From positions 1,576,086 to 1,640,085 of the forward strand of contig JAYKAV010000478.1 of NCBI GenBank assembly GCA_035582835.1: a stretch of 64,000 nt of DNA, in the 5' to 3' direction. Under the pieces are notes generated by a model. That model worked only from the letters and a program-made list of their open reading frames with translations. It ran no database searches and was not told the origin of the DNA. Positions 50,163 through 60,745 of the stretch are shown here, piece by piece (positions within the stretch are counted from its first letter, which is position 1; every line of letters begins with the position of its first letter). A program made the translations under genes and the position numbers. Origin of the DNA: Phoebastria nigripes. Taxonomy: Eukaryota > Chordata > Aves > Procellariiformes > Diomedeidae.

Positions 50163-51514
50163 ACATTATACAAGGCAAGTATTTACATCTGGGAGCACAT
50201 AAGTACCAGAAACACCAGAACCTTTGATTTTTTTAAAAAAACCAATCATTCAAACTGATTAAGACATGTGTCTTAATTTACTGGTTTGAGGTTTTCCAGT
50301 TACATTCCCTAACTCTCTCCCTCTCTTATATATTACTCCTTCCTGCCTCCCTCACTCCTTCTGAGTGAGAAAATATGCCTTTTAGGCCTTTCAAAACAGT
50401 TTAAACTCAGAACTAAAGCTCCATTCCCATCTCAATCCCATGAACCAAGCTGCTTGCGCTGTTTCAGCAGTTAATTAACAATGAATGCCTGCCTTTGGAG
50501 ACTGGGTGAAGCAGGGTGGGGATAAAAGATGAAGAAGGCTGAGGACAGACATAACAAGAATGGGGAGGGAGCAAAGTGGGTGGCTTATCAAATTCCACAA
50601 ATACCAGACGTGGAGAGGTGTTGATTTGTTGCTGGGAAAACCCTGTTTGTTTATGGAGTTTAATCACCTGTTTTATGTTTGTTGTTCAAAACATATGAGA
50701 GACAATGGGATTGTTTGCCTGCAGTGTACTGAAATACAGTACAGTAAGAGTTGTACACACAGGAATTTTAAGTCACTGGTATGTGTAAATTGGAATCGCT
50801 CAGATCATTAACAGCTAGCCTTCTGGTCAGGCCATGTGAAGGAGGCAATGAAGAATGTGCCCAAGGTTGACAGTCAAAAGAAATTCCTCATTTGTGACCC
50901 ATAAAATAAATATAATTCTCTGAGGTGAGGCGAAGAATTTTGGAAAACAATGCATCCCACATTGCCCTAATACCTGTCAGCAAGGCACTGGCTGTCACAT
51001 AGTTTGGGCTTCTTTTTCTTGTACTATGTCTCTTCTTTTTTTTTTTTTTAAAGAGGCAGCTGGACTGGGTGGGCAAGAGCAGAGCTCTCTGCATCACTAT
51101 ACAAGAACACCAATTCAAATCCTGTTTCTGAACAACTCCTCTGCCTGGGCTGCTTGTAGCAGATGACATTTTTGCATCCTTCACGCCCTCCCCAGAGAGC
51201 ACGATTCACATGCCCCATATACGAGCTGTGTTGCTGGCCTGCAAAAGGACTCTCCTACTTTCATCTTTTATCACTCTGGTCCTAGCCTCCTGTTTGTCCT
51301 TTTGGTTCACCTCACTGCTATCTGATTTTTTAACTTGGTGACATTTTCTCTTTTAGCACTGGAATTCACACCTCCATGTCCCTTCTGGTTTCTGTACTCT
51401 CTTTTCTCCCCTTAAAATTGCTTGTCTTAAGGAATCGTATCTGAATACAGTGATTCTGTGAAAATGCNTCTCCCAGACACAAATTATAGCACACTTCTGT
51501 GGCTTGCCTCGTGA
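50163..51514. other. Non-coding DNA
   Basis: Includes a run of 14 T at 51036-51049. The 104-codon minus frame at 50888-51202 runs through this tract (poly-lysine) and is not a credible gene. Confidence 0.5.
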
Positions 51515-51564
51515 ATAATCTGGCTATAAATGTTAACTCATAATCTAGCTATAAATGTAAGCTC
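51515..51564 (+). repeat. Two-copy tandem duplication, 25-bp unit
   Basis: Units 51515-51539 and 51540-51564 agree at 22 of 25 positions; both contain 'gctataaatgt'. This is a clear local duplication. Confidence 0.9.
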
Positions 51565-51961
51565 AACAGGCTTAAGCAGTGTGGTGTGCTTTCTCTTGCA
51601 ATCCCATTCCTTTTTCTCACCAGTATGCCATCCACCACACAGGTCTGCAAATTCAACCACCTCTGAAATCTTATGATACCTTATCCCTTCACCCTCCATC
51701 CCTATGAGCGCTGTCAAGATGTCAGCTTCTTCCACTAATTGTTCAGCGACGCCGGCATCCCTCACCAATAAGGCAAACTTGCAAACAAGCACTTTTGTCT
51801 TTATGTTTTCGCCGTAAATATCTGTAAAGCCACTCAGTTATCTTTCTTCCTCCCTTCCTCAGAAATAATGCTCACAAATAACCTCATACGGAAGAAACTG
51901 TAACTTTACCTCACACTGATTGCTTGAAACGGCTTTTTTGTTTATATATAAACACTTCTCA

Positions 51962-52085
51962 GCTTAAGNTTAGCTTGTAACCTCTTTGGGACAGGGACCA
52001 TCTATATGTACAGCTGCTAACACAGACAATTCCTGTTCCATGTGTAGATGGAAACGTGTCAATATAAAAAAACAGCAAATATATA
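51962..52085 (+). repeat. 3' tail of an old retroposon (LINE/SINE type)
   Basis: 'ttagcttgtaacctctttgg', 'gacagggaccatctatatgt', 'acagctgctaacacagacaa' and 'ttcctgttccatg' are followed by 'aatataaaaaaacagcaaat'. The recalled tail reads 'ttagattgtaagctctttggggcagggaccatcttt…gtacagcgcctagcacaatggggtcctggtccatg…taatacaaata'. The order is complete, including the A/T-rich 3' end. Confidence 0.6.
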
Positions 52086-53094
52086 AAAAATACAAGATTT
52101 TCTAAGAATCTCAGCTTTCATTCACAGTTTAAAGGGAACTATTGACCCTCAGTGTTGCCGTAAAAAAACATGCCATGCTGGTCCATGTTCACTGAAAGGC
52201 TCTAAAATGAGAGGAAACCCAACATCCATTCATTTTTTAAAATATTAATTTTGTAAGCCAACCCCCTTATTCTAGACAGTCTGATTAATGAGTTTTGAAT
52301 ATTTGGGGTAGGCTGTACTGTATCAATTCAAATGAAAATAGAGCACATGCTCTCTATGGGACAAGGTCTTAAAAAGTTCACACCATTCATACTTTGTTTC
52401 CAACTCCTATGGCAAATAAGTGTTTATTATTTTGTTAAAAGAGGAGGAAAACAACATCAGCATCACTTAAATGATGTGGCTCATGTTGTTGACATGTTTT
52501 GGTAATAGCAATAGTTTTTGTAAAGTCGGAATGATTAATGGTGGCAGCTAAAGGCTGTCCACTGAATTGTGTGTGTGTGTCCATGTTGGCAGGGTCAGAA
52601 GCATCATACATAATAGTGGTTTTTGTGAACCTAGGTTTTAAACTCGAGCCTTGGGTTTAAGCGTACTAAATTTGTGAGTTGTTTTTTGGAAACTGGAATC
52701 CAGATCAGGATTCAAACTTTACAAATTTCCTATCTTCTTTTTATGGACAACATTAAAATCTGAGCCTTGAACACCTACACTTGCAGAGATCACAGAGGAA
52801 AACTTGACTTTCTAGCATGCAGCATAAAACCAGNGTGAGGGGTTTCTGACGTATATACATGGCAGAAATAGGGTTCTTCAACATGAAATGGAAGTTGTGA
52901 TCTTGCACAGTCTCTGAACAAGGCAGCAGGGCAAAGTTACCACTCCTTGGAGATGGCTGTCTATCTTTATTCTGGCTGCATGTGGATGATAAAGTTGTTG
53001 TTTAGATTTCATGTAACATCTTCTCAATTTAAAACCAGTGTGATGCTCAGAGTCATGGACTTCTCAACTCTGGTCTATAAACAGGCTCCTGGTA
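52086..53094. other. Non-coding DNA, nothing recognised
   Basis: AT-rich, contains a short TG run near 52569-52580. No exon or repeat family is seen. Confidence 0.55.
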
Positions 53095-53275
53095 AATTTT
53101 CAAAGGCATATAAATGATGTAGGAATCTAAATTCTATTTTCCAAAGGGATTTATACATATATTAGGAATGTATGAACTTAGCACACTTAGGCAATAAATC
53201 CAATTGATTTCAGGAAAGTTCCTAGGTAGCTTTGATATTTTGAAAATGCAGCCCTTTGTCTTATGGGCTGAACTT
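53095..53275. repeat. Long palindromic relic, 'ttaggcgcctaa' type
   Basis: 'gtaggaatctaaattctatt', 'ttccaaagggatttata', 'aacttagcacacttaggca', 'taaatccaattgatttcagg', 'gttcctaggtagctttga', 'ttttgaaaatgcagcccttt'. This follows a widespread sauropsid palindromic element with 'ggagcctaaatcccattttcaaaagtgacttaggcacttaggagcctaagtcccattgacttcaatgg…taaatacctttgaaaatctgggccct'. The relic spans about 180 bp and is the longest of its type here. Confidence 0.55.
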
Positions 53276-53982
53276 TTTCTCATTTCCCTCACTATTACAA
53301 TGAAATGAATCTTGACTATCTGCCATGATCTAAAACATGTGCTAGAATTCAATCAGCAAAAATAGAACAGTGACAGTCACAGCTGACGTCTAACTTGCTT
53401 TTTCCCCCTACTGAAACGATATTTCTGTATTTTTTTCCGTGAGTACAAAAGAAGCTGAGTTCACCTAGAGAATGAATTTGTCTGCTAAAGTTTCCTATGG
53501 GGCAGGTACGGTGCAAGTTGAGCTGGGACCATGTAACATTTGCTTTTATGTGTCGTTGCTTCTCTGACACTGACACCTAAAGCGCTGCAAGAGAAGACCA
53601 TGGTCTCTAGGTTCTCCAACTCTATGCTGTTTTCATTGAGTCCTTCCATGAAGCTCAGCCAGTGTTTTTAACAATGTTTTGAAGTTATTTATACCACTTC
53701 TTGGCAATTCAGACCAACCCTTTTTTGCTGAAACTGTTAAGACCAGCATCAGCTGGTTCTGAATGTGAAGTGGCTTCCCTGAATCTAAGTTTCACTTTAT
53801 GTACACCAACATAAAGTTATTAAAGTCAGTGGTAAGTGACACAAGAGCATGACCGTCCGCCATAGGACAAACAATCTCCTCCTGAGATCAGTAAACTTCT
53901 GCTTCAGATACTGTTCACCATCAGACTGGGCTGGATTTGACATAAGCACCCAGAGATAAAAATCCCATTGGGATTCCAAGGT
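53276..53982. other. Non-coding DNA left of the hAT element
   Basis: Nothing recognised. Confidence 0.55.
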
Positions 53983-54745
53983 CAGTGTTTCCAAACATTT
54001 GGAAAAGGTGGCCCCTTTTTGAAACATCTGTTTTCATGCAGCCCCCTGAGTCAGCAGCCGTTCGTGCCCCACAGGGGAGGAGGAGAGTGAGACTCAGCTG
54101 TAATTTTGGCTTTAGGGATAAATGCTCGCTCCCCTTCTCTGGAGGAACTGAGCTGCTGCCAGCAATTAAGGCACTGAAAAGCAATTCCTCGCTCCCTAGA
54201 GAGCGTAACCTCTTGCCACCAGTAATTAAAACTCCTCTTGTGGCTGCGGTTTTGCCGGCACAGCCCTCCAGCAGCACTGCCTGCTCCTCATCCCTTGCTC
54301 TGGTGTTGCAACACACCACTCCCTCTGTACTGTACACCAGTACAGCTATGGATGCATCTGTGCAATGAACTGGAGCAGGGAATAAGTCCAGCTTAAAAAT
54401 AGCCTGGCAGAGAAACACTTAGTTTTTTGTGTGTCTTCCTCCAAATTGGATCAAATTCCTGATCCGTTTCACAGCAGAGCCACAAACCAATACGCCAGGA
54501 GAACTGAGGGGCCCGTGCACTGCAGGAGGGAAGATGAAACAAGCAGTAGGGAAAGGCTGGAAAGGGAATACCAGAAGCCAGCATTGGTGCTGAAGACTTA
54601 ATCTCGTGAAACCACAGCCTCACTCTTCCAGCCAGGAAAAAGTCAGCAGCTGCTGACCAGCACTGTTTTTTCTAACACTTCAGAGCCCCCTTTGAACTCT
54701 TTCGTGGCCCCGGGGGGATTATAGCCCACAGTTAGGGAAACTCTG
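53983..54745. mobile_element. Non-autonomous hAT DNA transposon, nearly complete, 763 bp
   Basis: The left end starts CAGTGTTTCC and the right end, reverse-complemented, starts CAGAGTTTCC; nine of ten terminal bases agree, and CAG-G-TTTCC is typical of hAT (Charlie-like) ends. Flanks at 53975-53982 (TCCAAGGT) and 54746-54753 (CCCTAGGC) match at five of eight positions, as a decayed 8-bp target duplication would, and both fit the hAT preference for a CTAG-like centre. The interior is GC-richer than its surroundings. It has frames of 127 codons (+, 53985-54368) and 165 codons (-, 53921-54418, which overruns the left end), but no transposase domain, so it would have depended on a partner element. 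The size and ends recall the avian family Charlie-Galluhop, from memory only. Confidence 0.7.
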
Positions 54746-57700
54746 CCCTAGGCTAGCCATTCAGTCTTAATGCACTGGGACCAATTTTCCAAGGAACAGA
54801 CATTTCCCTAACTGTTGGCACACAAAAGCTATCTGCTGGGGAACATGGCTCTTTCCACCCACCATGGTGAGAAATCCTGAGAATTCTGATGGGGAAAAAT
54901 GTAAGAGGTCAAATATTGCTCTGGTTAGAAAATCGTCTTCCCCCATGGCATGTGTTGACAACAAGAGCTCAAAAATATTTTCTTTAAAAGATATATAGCA
55001 AAAATTGGTTTTCAAACACATTGCAATGGCAAAATATTGCACTGATAACAAAAAATCATTTCTTAAGAGAACTTTAAATTTTAAAAGTGTTGGCCAGCCA
55101 TATTTAAAACACCACTGAAAATGAGAGGTCTTGTTTTGAATTGTTTGCCTGTAATGTACAAAAACTTCCTGAGACTCATAGGGAAATGGAATGATTTGTG
55201 ACTCATAAGGAAAACATGAGTTACTTCTTTTTATTTTAGAGTATAAATGCAAAGATCTGTGTATGAACAAGGAGCTAAACAAATGTTTGGGTTGTTAGTA
55301 GCAGATATTTCATCCACTTTGAAACCTGAATACTGCTTTTCTGAAGCAAAACAGACTGCTGCAGGACACAGTCTCAAATTATCGATAGGAATATTCATAC
55401 TCATCTAGTTGCTGGGGCAAAGAGGCAGGCAAAAATGAATGCCAGATTCTTGGAAAGACTTGCATATTTTACAGAAGAAATTAAAGCCATGCTGTTTAAA
55501 GAACATTGTTTAATAATATTCTTTCTTTCTGCCACCCTATGTTCTTTTAGTTCTTTTGTTATTCAGTGTTCATATTCAGGACAGATATTTAAGCGTGTGC
55601 ATAATACTAAGCAAATGTTCAGTGCCATTGGCTTTAAAGTTTAAAGTTCTGAAGTTAAGAGCATATTTTAGTGGTTTCCTGAACAGGATTTAAATCTTTT
55701 TTTTTCTTGAGCCATGACCTTTAGCTAGAAGCTTTTTGAGACTTTATGTTCTGATAGCTCCGATCTTGATTTAGACCTATACTCTATAAAACAAATAATA
55801 AGTTCACATTATTCAAATGTTGTCCCCTCCAGTACATGCCATTCCTCAGTACAAGTCAAAAAAAAAAGTCAATTTTTCTAAATGAATTTCACATATTTTC
55901 TAAAGTAACATCATTAGCAATTTGTTCTCACAGCTTTTCTGTTTCTCTGGGCATTCAGTTTCTTAAAATAAGGTTTTTATTTCATTTCTCCCTATTAACA
56001 TATAAAAATATATTTATACTCAAATTGGATGGCATTGGATCCCATTTAAAGGGACCAGAATTCATCTGGACTGTACTCAGTGTTAAAATAACAAGGCTTC
56101 TACCCCAAAAGAGAAACTCAGATTTGGCCAATTCTACCACACATTATTTTAGGCAATGCCTAAAACATAATAGTTTATGAAGAAAAGGCCCAGCATCTCT
56201 CCAAGGACTCCAGCAAGCACTCTGTAGTCTTCCAGTGGTCCATGAACCGCAGTGTGGAAAACAGAGCCCAGAGACAGGAGAGTGGTATGGTTTATCTGAC
56301 TCTGTCGATCTACTCCAATTGAGGGGGGGAAATGTACCATTAGTTAGATTAGATTAATGCAGCTCTTATAGTTAATTTACTAAGCAAATTTCCTTTTACA
56401 TCTGCTTTCTTTTCCCTTTTGTCATTTCCTTTTTTTCTTTTCCTTTTCCTTTCAAGCTCTCTTTCTGTGAGAAAAGATGTGAGATCTCCTAGCAAGGAGA
56501 AGAGAGAACACGTTAAATACCTCATTATCTCCGAGGTCTCTGTTGATTTAGACTTCTAGCAAGAGAAATGGAGTTCAGTTCATCTCTGACTGAACTGACA
56601 CTGCAGATAACCCCAGCACATCCATCTCAAATTGTCAGCTCAAGACAAATTACCTTCTCTCCAGGATACTCTCTTTCACTGATTACCTACTACTCAAATT
56701 AAATGCCATCTGACTTCTGAGAGTCTTTTGTTTGTCAGATTCCACTGGATTATGCAAAAATGATGGGGGGAGAATCTGGGGTGTTTGAAGTCTTGAGAAC
56801 AGAGTGCACAGGCCCTGCTTCCTCATCCAGCTTTGGTGGAAGAGCTCGGGCTTTTCCTAATCTGTTTGCCACCCCACAGTATAGTAAACTTTACTGTCAA
56901 TAAGAAAGATAAAACCTAAAAGCTTTCTGAATAATGCCCTAAAGCAAGAAGACACTGTGAAATCCTAATGTTTGGTGACAAATATTTCACACGACTAAAT
57001 CTGAGACCAAGTTTGGAATAAAAGCCCTGGTTTTAGTTCATTTAAATCTTTCACTTAATTCCTTTATTTTAATGTGTGAGAGAAAAAAACTGTCAGGGAA
57101 TACTTCAAAGGTGGAACTAGTAATTGCAATCATGTTTACTTAAAATTTTCTCTCCAAGACTTTTGGACTTTTTACTTCATTAAACTGTAATTGTTTGGCC
57201 CAATATTTTCCATGTATTCACCTCAGGCTGTTTTATGTGTTTTTTTGTTGAAACTTTCCCATTTTCCAAAACAAGATAAGAGGAAANAAAAACCATTTAG
57301 ATGTTTTGCAGAGAAGCACTTTCAAGAAACCCATACTTGAGAGAAGGGATTTAAATTATAACAGATCAAGGGCTGCCTTTTGCCTTGCTGTTGAGAGTTT
57401 GCCCAGAATTGGCTAACTTACAAACTGTTGAGAGGTTAGAGTCTGCCCTGTGCTCTGACAACACAACAAGAAATACATGGGTGAAGGCTTCAGATATTCA
57501 GCAGGTACTGATGTGGTGTGCACTGTCCTGACAAGGGTTGTAGGGGCTCAAGAGCCTCCAACCTGACACGGCCATAGGGACTAAAAAGCCTTTGGCCTCA
57601 TCCAGGGGTTGCTCAGGAGCTTCCATGCAGTTGTTGCTCATGGCAGCTGGGGGCTGCTGTGGTGTTGGGCTTTGGGAACAGGAGCAGAGAAATGACAAGG

Positions 57701-58715
57701 TCTGCATTTGCTCCGGCAGCCCCCCAGGCAGAGGCCTGCCAGGCAGNCAGGTGAGCTCTCCTCAGCAAAGCCCCTTGGAGCTCGGTCCTCAATGTGCAGA
57801 GCGATACTGGATGATTTTACATATAAGCTGTATTACAAAGCCAAGCAGTTTGGAAGAGTAGAACCTCTCAAGCAAGGCACACACAGTTAGCAGGCGATTT
57901 TGGAAGTAATTAAGTCTCCTGGTGAAGCAGCACCACAAGTGAAAGTGCCATCTTAAGTGTACTAATTTCCACCTGCAGGAAGATGAGACCACTATATGAA
58001 ACTAGTACTGCAAGGTGTGATGGTTTACATTATAAAGGCCTGGAGACACATAGACCTTTGGAGAAATACTATGCCTAAGAGATACAATAGATGTAATGGG
58101 CTGAACTGAGGCTACAACATTTCCTTGATTCTGAGATTTTGCGACGTTTGTGCATTAGCCTGCAACAGGCAAGTTCTTCTATGGTGTTTTTGTGTTTGCT
58201 ATATGTTCATAGGCAATTATGTTACAGCCTGCATGGTTTAGCTAAAATGACAGTGCAGGCTTATGCTCATTTGCATACACTCATGTAAATGTATACATAT
58301 GCATACACATAAAGATGAAATTTATATTTATGTTTGAAAATATGTTAGAGGTGGGATCATTCTTTGTACATTTCAGGATGAACTTCAATACGAATGCAAT
58401 ACTTTGCTGCAATTTCCCAGTTACAGCAAGGGCTTGCCTACACTGCTCTCAACAGGAACTTTGGCTCTTACAGATGTATCAAATTTAGTGTTGGGTAGGT
58501 CAGCAAGGGTATAGATTGCAAGACGTTGTAAGATTGCATCCTACAATGTCTACCTGAATTCACAACTAAATATTCACTCAATCAACTGTGGCTGAAATGT
58601 TGCAACTATTTTAAAGCTACAGTAATGTCTTAGACTACCAACATTTAGATTCCATGAAATATTATTTACTAACACTATTTTATGGGTAGCCCACTGATAT
58701 CAATATCCAACCAGG
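54746..58715. other. 4 kb of non-coding DNA
   Basis: Mostly AT-rich. A GC-richer islet at 57530-57790 ends in 'cagncag|gtgagc', a good splice-donor motif near 57751, but the frame before it has no recognisable protein. A 171-codon minus frame at 54767-55282 has no known domain. Pyrimidine-rich DNA lies at 56425-56455. Octamer motifs occur at 58269-58276 and 58283-58290. Confidence 0.45.
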
Positions 58716-58772
58716 CAATTCCAGTGAAGCCAGTGAGAGTTTTACCAAATTAAGGAGTGAAATTTAAGTCCT
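58716..58772 (+). repeat. Palindromic relic, 'cagtgggagttttgcc' type
   Basis: 'aattccagtgaagccagtga', 'gagttttaccaaattaagga' and 'gtgaaatttaag' follow the recalled 'cattgacttcagtgggagttttgcctgattaaggactgcaggatttgg'. Confidence 0.5.
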
Positions 58773-59445
58773 GTGATCTAAATTCTTTATTTTTGGGAAA
58801 GAACAGTTTTTGAAATTATGTTAAACTGCATATGCCATTTCTATATGAAGAAGCTCATCAGAAGACAATCCCCAATTTAGCAGATACTATCTTCTTGTAG
58901 AGATAACTTAGAGTTCTTAACATCGATTGATTGAAGGTGAAAATTAACATTTTCATTCTGAAATTATTACAGAAAAGCAGAGATACACTAATCTGTACTA
59001 ACTGCTAATAAACTGCCTATAGAAGCACCACATTCATGCCGTTAACTCCTCTTTTTTTTTTTTTTTTTTTGGTACGCTTAAATGTTTTCCTTAAATGTAG
59101 CTTTGAAGATTTCCACTTCGTTAGAGAATGAAAGCTCCTGGTGGTAACATCTCTGGAGATGGGACAGTGATTAATAGTCACACCTTGTCCATGCCGAACT
59201 GATAGAGCTTCAGACAACTGGGGAGAAGAACAACGGCTCTGCAGAGGGCCTGGAGGATTTTATTTCACAGAAATACAGCAGCAACACTGACAAGCACTCC
59301 TGTCACCCTACTCTAACTCCAGCGTGTTTCTCCCATACTCCCACAGCGTACCCCAACACACTTGTATTCTTCCTCTGGTTTCATTAATTCCTTTCTGCTT
59401 AGTGGCACAGCTTGGACAGGATGGACAGAGAGCATCCTCACCCAA
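58773..59445. other. Non-coding DNA with a T tract
   Basis: A run of 19 T at 59052-59070. On the minus strand this is an A run and could be the tail of an old retroposon, but no body is recognised. Confidence 0.5.
59052..59070 (+). repeat. Homopolymer (T)19
   Basis: Nineteen consecutive T, the longest homopolymer seen in the window. Confidence 0.95.
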
Positions 59446-59548
59446 AACAGCTTATTGCTCATTGGCCGGAGAGCTCTCCTGGGAGGTAGGACATGAGCAT
59501 TGAGTCCCCTGAGGCAGAGGCAGAAACTGAACCCTGACCTCCTCTATA
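59446..59548 (+). repeat. tRNA-derived SINE relic, two-part arrangement
   Basis: 'ttgctcattggccggagagc', 'tctcctgggaggtaggaca', 'tgagcattgagtcccctgag' and 'gcagaggcagaaactgaacc' are followed by 'ctgacctcctc'. The first half fits a SINE head ('ggttagagcactctcctgggaggtgggagacctgggttcaagtcccc'). The second fits the usual continuation 'gaggcagagctgggaattgaaccctgatctcctc'. Identification is by memory. Confidence 0.45.
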
Positions 59549-60551
59549 CAGAGATCAATGGTGATGGGTCCCCTGCATGTCGCATGTCATGGATTTCCCA
59601 GGGCTGTTGTAGCTTTGGTTGTCCAGCCTCCTGCTAACCCAGTCCTCCCAAACAGTCCCTTTGCCTTCACACTCAGTCTCACAGTCCCGGCTCCCTTCTG
59701 GCCACTGAGAGCTGACATTCCTGGTGTCCCTTCTGAGTTTCTGTGTACTAGAGAATAAAATACAGTAATGAGTCTCCTTGGTGTCCTGCTTGTGTACTCC
59801 TACTGGCAGGAAAAGGAAGGAGAGAAACAGGCATTCCCCTTAAAATTGCCTTGCTTTAAATGCAGACCTCTTTGTCCTTCCAGAGACCCAATCATCTCCT
59901 TCCCCTCTTGGTCATCTTTGCCATCGGAAATGTCATTTTCATGTTAAAGAGAGAAGTTCCTCAAGAGAAGATCACCTTCATTGAGCGTTTCTCATGTGAG
60001 CAGTGGTACACTGAAATGGAAAACCACCAGCAGCTGGCATCCTACCCTGATGATATTGTTCACCGTTTAATTTAATGAGTGCCTGGGTCATGGTCCATCA
60101 TTAACTTAAAATGGTTTCCCAGTCCGTAGTTTAGTCTCTCTGTTGCTTATAAATGGAGTTTGGGGCTCCCACTGCAACTCCCTACTGAAATCCTCTTAAC
60201 CACTGCCTGTGATGTAGCAGGGAGGCTCCTCTGTGGCTGAATTTTTAAAGGTAGCAGTGGCCACCACTCCTTCTTTAGGGACTTTGACGTGTTAGGTGTT
60301 AAAATGCATGTGAGATCACTGCTGTTAGGGAGCAAAGGTGGGCAAACTCCTCTTTTCTGAGTTTTTGTGACACCTGAGCTAGAAACAGGCTTTGAGCTGC
60401 TCAGGACTGCCAAGAGTGATGTAGCTGTACTGCGAGAAGCAGAATTTTAGGTCAGTGGGGATTTTTAAATAAAAACTGGTAGTGTCCATAGAATATAGGC
60501 TGTTTTGAGGTTAGCGTGGGCTAAGCTGGGATCCTTATGATCACAATTTAC
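59549..60551. other. Non-coding DNA with one frame worth a search
   Basis: A plus frame at 59860-60075 (71 codons) starts with a hydrophobic stretch and ends in a normal-looking polar part; a 'ctttgtccttccag' tract within its first codons would serve as a splice acceptor. No homologue comes to mind. The rest holds nothing recognised. Confidence 0.4.
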
Positions 60552-60608
60552 ATGTAGGTGCCCAAATTTCACTTTGGGGTTCCTAAATTCTTTTCTGGAT
60601 CTCACCCA
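60552..60608 (+). repeat. Short relic, 'aggtgcctaaa…ttgaggatct' type
   Basis: 'gtaggtgcccaaatttcact', 'ttggggttcctaaattctt' and 'ttctggatctcaccc' match the recalled repeat 'aggtgcctaaatttcactttgaggtgcctaaatccttttgaggatctggccc'. Same class as the 53.1 kb relic. Confidence 0.45.
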
Positions 60609-60671
60609 CAATCTCCTACGTCTCCCAACACAGAAAATAATGCCTCCTTTCCTTTATTTCTTGCCTGCCTG

Positions 60672-60745
60672 ATTTATTTAGACTGCAGGATCTTTGGGGC
60701 AGAGATTAACTCAGGATAGTATTAGTGTACACAGTGTATAGGTCT
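60672..60745 (+). repeat. 3' tail of an old retroposon, second forward copy
   Basis: 'tttatttagactgcaggat', 'ctttggggcagagattaa', then 'agtgtacacagtgtatagg'. The block corresponds to 'tagattgtaagctctttggggcagggacc…gtacagtgcctag' as in the 52.0 kb copy, with 'ctttggggcag' intact. Confidence 0.5.

Noticed and set aside
50888..51202. 104-codon minus frame
   Set aside because: It runs through the (T)14 tract, giving poly-lysine, and has no known domain.
53985..54368. 127-codon frame inside the hAT element as a transposase gene
   Set aside because: No hAT dimerisation domain or catalytic motif is seen, and the length is far below that of a transposase.
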